A stretch of 9,683 bases of DNA, taken from contig CALFNI010000040.1 of the NCBI GenBank assembly GCA_937902695.1, positions 1-9,683 of the forward strand, in the 5' to 3' direction. The position numbers were made by a program, and so were the translations under genes. Below the pieces are notes generated by a model that saw only the letters and a program-made list of their open reading frames with translations, was not told the origin of the DNA and made no database searches. The stretch comes from an uncultured Rhodanobacteraceae bacterium (GTDB taxonomy: Bacteria; Pseudomonadota; Gammaproteobacteria; Xanthomonadales; Rhodanobacteraceae). Each line of letters starts with the position of its first letter. Positions within the stretch are counted from its first letter, which is position 1. Positions 7,196 through 9,683 of this stretch are shown here, piece after piece.

Positions 7196-7221
7196 TGCCC
7201 CTCCCGCTCGCGGGAGAGGCA
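7196..7221. repeat. REP-like palindrome downstream of the deacylase gene
   Basis: The core arms CTCCCG (7201-7206) and CGGGAG (7211-7216) are perfect, with a CTCG loop. After a C/A mismatch, TGCC (7196-7199) pairs with GGCA (7218-7221). The result is a 10-bp stem with one mismatch, starting 11 nt after the deacylase stop. Stem-loops built on CTCTCCCGC/GCGGGAGAG cores are common dispersed intergenic repeats in many proteobacteria. No T-tract follows on either strand, so it is better described as a REP-like element, perhaps protecting the mRNA 3' end, than as an intrinsic terminator. Confidence 0.6.
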
Positions 7222-7232
7222 GCCTTCGATGC

Positions 7233-8156
<924 letters not shown>

Positions 8157-8157
8157 T

Positions 8158-8607
8158 TCAGACGCGCGCTCCGCGCAGCAGCGGTGCCAGCGTGGCGCGC
8201 GCGTCGGCATCGCTCATGCGCTCGGCGTCAGCCGATGTCTTCGCCGACACCCAGTTCGGAAACGCGACGTTCTCGACGCGGTGCGCGCCGCTTTCGGTGT
8301 GCGTCTCGCGAATGCGCGCAAGGTCCTTGGGCGGAAACTCGGCCGCGAGCTTCACGAGCGCAGGCCACATGCGCTCGTGCGCGAAGCTGATCTTGCCGTC
8401 GACAACGCGGCAGACGAGCACGTCCGGCGCTTCGCGCACGGCGCGCGTTGCCGCGAAGATCGCCTTGCCTTTGGGGTGCGACCACCAGCTGCCCCGGATC
8501 GGTTTGCCGGCAATCGCCTCGGCGAGCGAGGGCACGCGCGCATGCCGCGCGGATTCGAGCACGAGGCCGTGCCGCTCGACGAAGCGGAGCGCCTCGGCCG
8601 CGTTCAT
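8158..8607 (-). CDS. Conserved protein of unknown function (149 aa)
   Basis: I cannot assign a function. The 149-residue product has no signal peptide or membrane segment. It looks like a compact alpha/beta protein with a distinctive centre at residues 35-55, KPIRGSWWSHPKGKAIF, followed by DVLVCRVVDGKISFAHERMWPALVKLA (about 62-88). A second distinctive stretch is THTESGAHRVENVAFPNWV (about 102-120). The tryptophans, His/Lys/Gly-rich turn and HT-SGAH stretch look like conserved functional sites, but I know of no characterised member. The ATG at 8607 overlaps the adenosyltransferase stop in an ATGA arrangement, indicating translational coupling. The deacylase starts 1 nt after its stop. A coding region with this packing and an intact frame is almost certainly real. 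Confidence 0.85.
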   Translation of the reverse strand: MNAAEALRFVERHGLVLESARHARVPSLAEAIAGKPIRGSWWSHPKGKAIFAATRAVREAPDVLVCRVVDGKISFAHERMWPALVKLAAEFPPKDLARIRETHTESGAHRVENVAFPNWVSAKTSADAERMSDADARATLAPLLRGARV

Positions 8608-9170
8608 TGCGTCTGGCCGCGTTTCCGGCGCTCGTGCTGCCAGAGCACTTCGCCGTGCCCGCTCTCTCGCGCCAGCACGCGCGCGAGCACGAAGAGGAGG
8701 TCCGACAACCGGTTGAGATAGCGGATCGCCTCGCCGCGCACGTCCTCGACGCGCGAAAGCGTGATGACTTCGCGCTCGGCGCGGCGGCAGATCGTGCGCG
8801 CAAGATGGCAGTGCGCGGCCGCCATGCCGCCGCCGGGCAGGATGAAATCCTTGAGCGGCGGCAACGTCTCGTTGAACGCATCGAGCATGCCTTCGAGGCG
8901 CGTCACGTCGGCGTCCTCGACCATCGACATGCCCGGAATGCAAAGCTCGCCGCCGAGATCGAACAGATCGTGCTGCGCCTGCGTCAGCACTTCGCGGATG
9001 CGATCGGGCACGGCATCGGCGAGCACGAGCCCGATCGCGCTGTTGAGCTCGTCGACGGTCCCATACGCGTTGACGCGCGCCGAATCCTTCGCCACGCGCG
9101 TGCCGTCGCCGAGACCGGTCGTGCCGTCATCCCCTGTCTTCGTGTAAATCTTGGAAAGGCGGTTGCCCAC
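8604..9170 (-). CDS. pduO: PduO-type ATP:cob(I)alamin adenosyltransferase
   Basis: This enzyme transfers the adenosyl group of ATP to cob(I)alamin, giving adenosylcobalamin, the cofactor of isomerases such as methylmalonyl-CoA mutase and of class II ribonucleotide reductase. The 188-residue product carries the N-terminal ATP-binding loop TKTGDDGTTGLGDG (10-23), then R32 with NAYGTVDELNS (34-44). The C-terminal signature is ICRRAERE (127-134) and NRLSDLLFVLAR (153-164). The GTG at 9170 is chosen because it gives the MGNRLSKIYT opening typical of proteobacterial homologues; longer frames upstream would overlap the preceding gene. It starts 8 nt after the stop of the membrane-protein gene and overlaps the next gene by 4 nt. 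The protein is cytoplasmic. No B12 riboswitch is visible in the window. Confidence 0.95.
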   Translation of the reverse strand: MGNRLSKIYTKTGDDGTTGLGDGTRVAKDSARVNAYGTVDELNSAIGLVLADAVPDRIREVLTQAQHDLFDLGGELCIPGMSMVEDADVTRLEGMLDAFNETLPPLKDFILPGGGMAAAHCHLARTICRRAEREVITLSRVEDVRGEAIRYLNRLSDLLFVLARVLARESGHGEVLWQHERRKRGQTQ

Positions 9171-9178
9171 CTCTGGAC

Positions 9179-9683
9179 TCAGGCGGCGGCGGTTGCCAGC
9201 ACGCTCCAGCGCCGCCGCATCAGTTCGAATCCGCCGAACAGGAGCAGACTCCACGCCAGCGTGCCGGCCAGGGTGCCGCGGAAGAACGGGATGCCGGCGA
9301 CGTAGCAGGCGGCGAGGCTTTGCGTGCAGGCCTGGCCCGAACCGACCTGTGCGGTCAGCCACGTGGCGAAATTCGTGACGACGAAGAACAGCACGGCGCT
9401 GCCGAAGGCATAGCCGGTCACGCGGAACGCGCTGATGCGGCGCGACAGCCCCAGGCCGCCGACGACGGTGAGCGCGATGCAGCCGTACACGGCCGGCAGC
9501 GTCCCGAGCCAGTCGCCGATCCACTCGCGCGGCAGCGCCGCGGCGATGACGAGGTCGGCGACCAGCATCGCCGCCAGCGGCACGCCGAAGGCCAGGCGGC
9601 GATCGGCGAAGTAGGCGCCGCCGAACAGCGCGATCGCTTCCACCGGGGTGAAGTTGTACGGAAACAGGCCCGGCACGAAGTAG
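9179..9683 (-). CDS. Multi-pass inner-membrane protein, DUF6580-like, 5' end beyond the window
   Basis: The open frame runs off the window end. The GTG at 9676 is preceded in frame by Tyr and Phe codons and the motif PYNFTPVEAIALFGGAYF normally lies inside the family's N-terminal region, so the true start is upstream. About 167 residues are visible. Counting from that GTG, hydrophobic segments lie near 12-24, 28-48, 60-77, 86-107 and 128-153, suggesting at least five membrane helices. FFVVTNFATWL (97-107) and ACYVAGIPFFRGTLAG (123-138) are further signatures I associate with DUF6580. No function is established for this family to my knowledge. Its size, helix pattern and position directly before a cobalamin adenosyltransferase are compatible with a small-molecule uptake role, but that is only inference. 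Confidence 0.85.
   Translation of the reverse strand, partial: YFVPGLFPYNFTPVEAIALFGGAYFADRRLAFGVPLAAMLVADLVIAAALPREWIGDWLGTLPAVYGCIALTVVGGLGLSRRISAFRVTGYAFGSAVLFFVVTNFATWLTAQVGSGQACTQSLAACYVAGIPFFRGTLAGTLAWSLLLFGGFELMRRRWSVLATAAA

Larger units (their letters stand above)
7030..7232. other. Intergenic spacer between the deacylase and the CsgG-domain gene
   Basis: A 203-nt non-coding stretch holding the palindrome at 7196-7221, a GC-only palindrome (CGCCGCGCGGCG, 7177-7188), and the ribosome binding site at 7037-7043. A TAGACT element near 7108 on the minus strand could be a -10 box for the CsgG unit, but no -35 box stands at the right distance. A promoter is expected here because the unit is separated from the upstream cassette. 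Confidence 0.45.

Noticed and set aside
9171..9178. Cobalamin riboswitch before the adenosyltransferase
   Set aside because: Only 8 nt separate the genes, with no room for an aptamer; any riboswitch would lie upstream of the membrane-protein gene, outside the window.
8604..9524. Adenosyltransferase as a 306-residue protein starting at 9524
   Set aside because: The extra 118 residues overlap the upstream membrane-protein gene out of frame and are Arg-rich shadow sequence; the family starts at the GTG at 9170.

Overview
The window is a GC-rich stretch of bacterial chromosome in which every gene I can support lies on the minus strand; transcription runs from about 9683 down to 1. The gene order lptD-surA-pdxA-rsmA, the E. 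coli-like disulfide cysteines of LptD and the PduO-type adenosyltransferase point to a Gram-negative gammaproteobacterium. The Xanthomonadales/Rhodanobacteraceae are my best guess, but that is inference from gene order and protein style, not from a marker comparison. No mobile element, tRNA, rRNA, CRISPR array or phage gene was seen.

Layout in transcription order. (A) 9683-7233 is a tightly packed four-gene cassette: a multi-pass membrane protein of the DUF6580 type (its start lies beyond the window), a PduO-type ATP:cob(I)alamin adenosyltransferase, a 149-residue conserved protein I cannot name, and a class II-like histone-deacetylase-fold deacylase. Gaps are 8, -4 and 1 nt, so it is very probably one transcript. 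(B) A 203-nt spacer follows, with a strong REP-like palindrome just after the deacylase stop. (C) 7029-5215 is a two-gene unit: an exported CsgG-domain protein and an exported, cysteine-containing, Met/Gln-rich protein whose ends resemble DUF4412. (D) A 102-nt spacer holds a GC hairpin that may terminate transcription. (E) 5112-1 is the classical outer-membrane biogenesis/vitamin B6/ribosome cluster: lptD (LPS insertion), surA (periplasmic chaperone for LptD and other outer-membrane proteins), pdxA (pyridoxal phosphate synthesis) and the first 83 codons of rsmA (16S rRNA dimethylation).

How they work together: SurA delivers LptD to the Bam machinery, so the lptD-surA pair is functionally coherent; pdxA and rsmA are conserved passengers. 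The adenosyltransferase makes adenosylcobalamin from imported corrinoid, and the membrane protein directly upstream is a speculative uptake partner. The CsgG-like pair has no curli genes beside it and looks like an uncharacterised envelope module.

Most of the window is ordinary core genome. The most notable local oddity is that pdxA has no ATG, GTG or TTG where its conserved N-terminus demands a start. An ATT (or CTG) next to the surA stop codon, behind a good ribosome binding site, is the best candidate.
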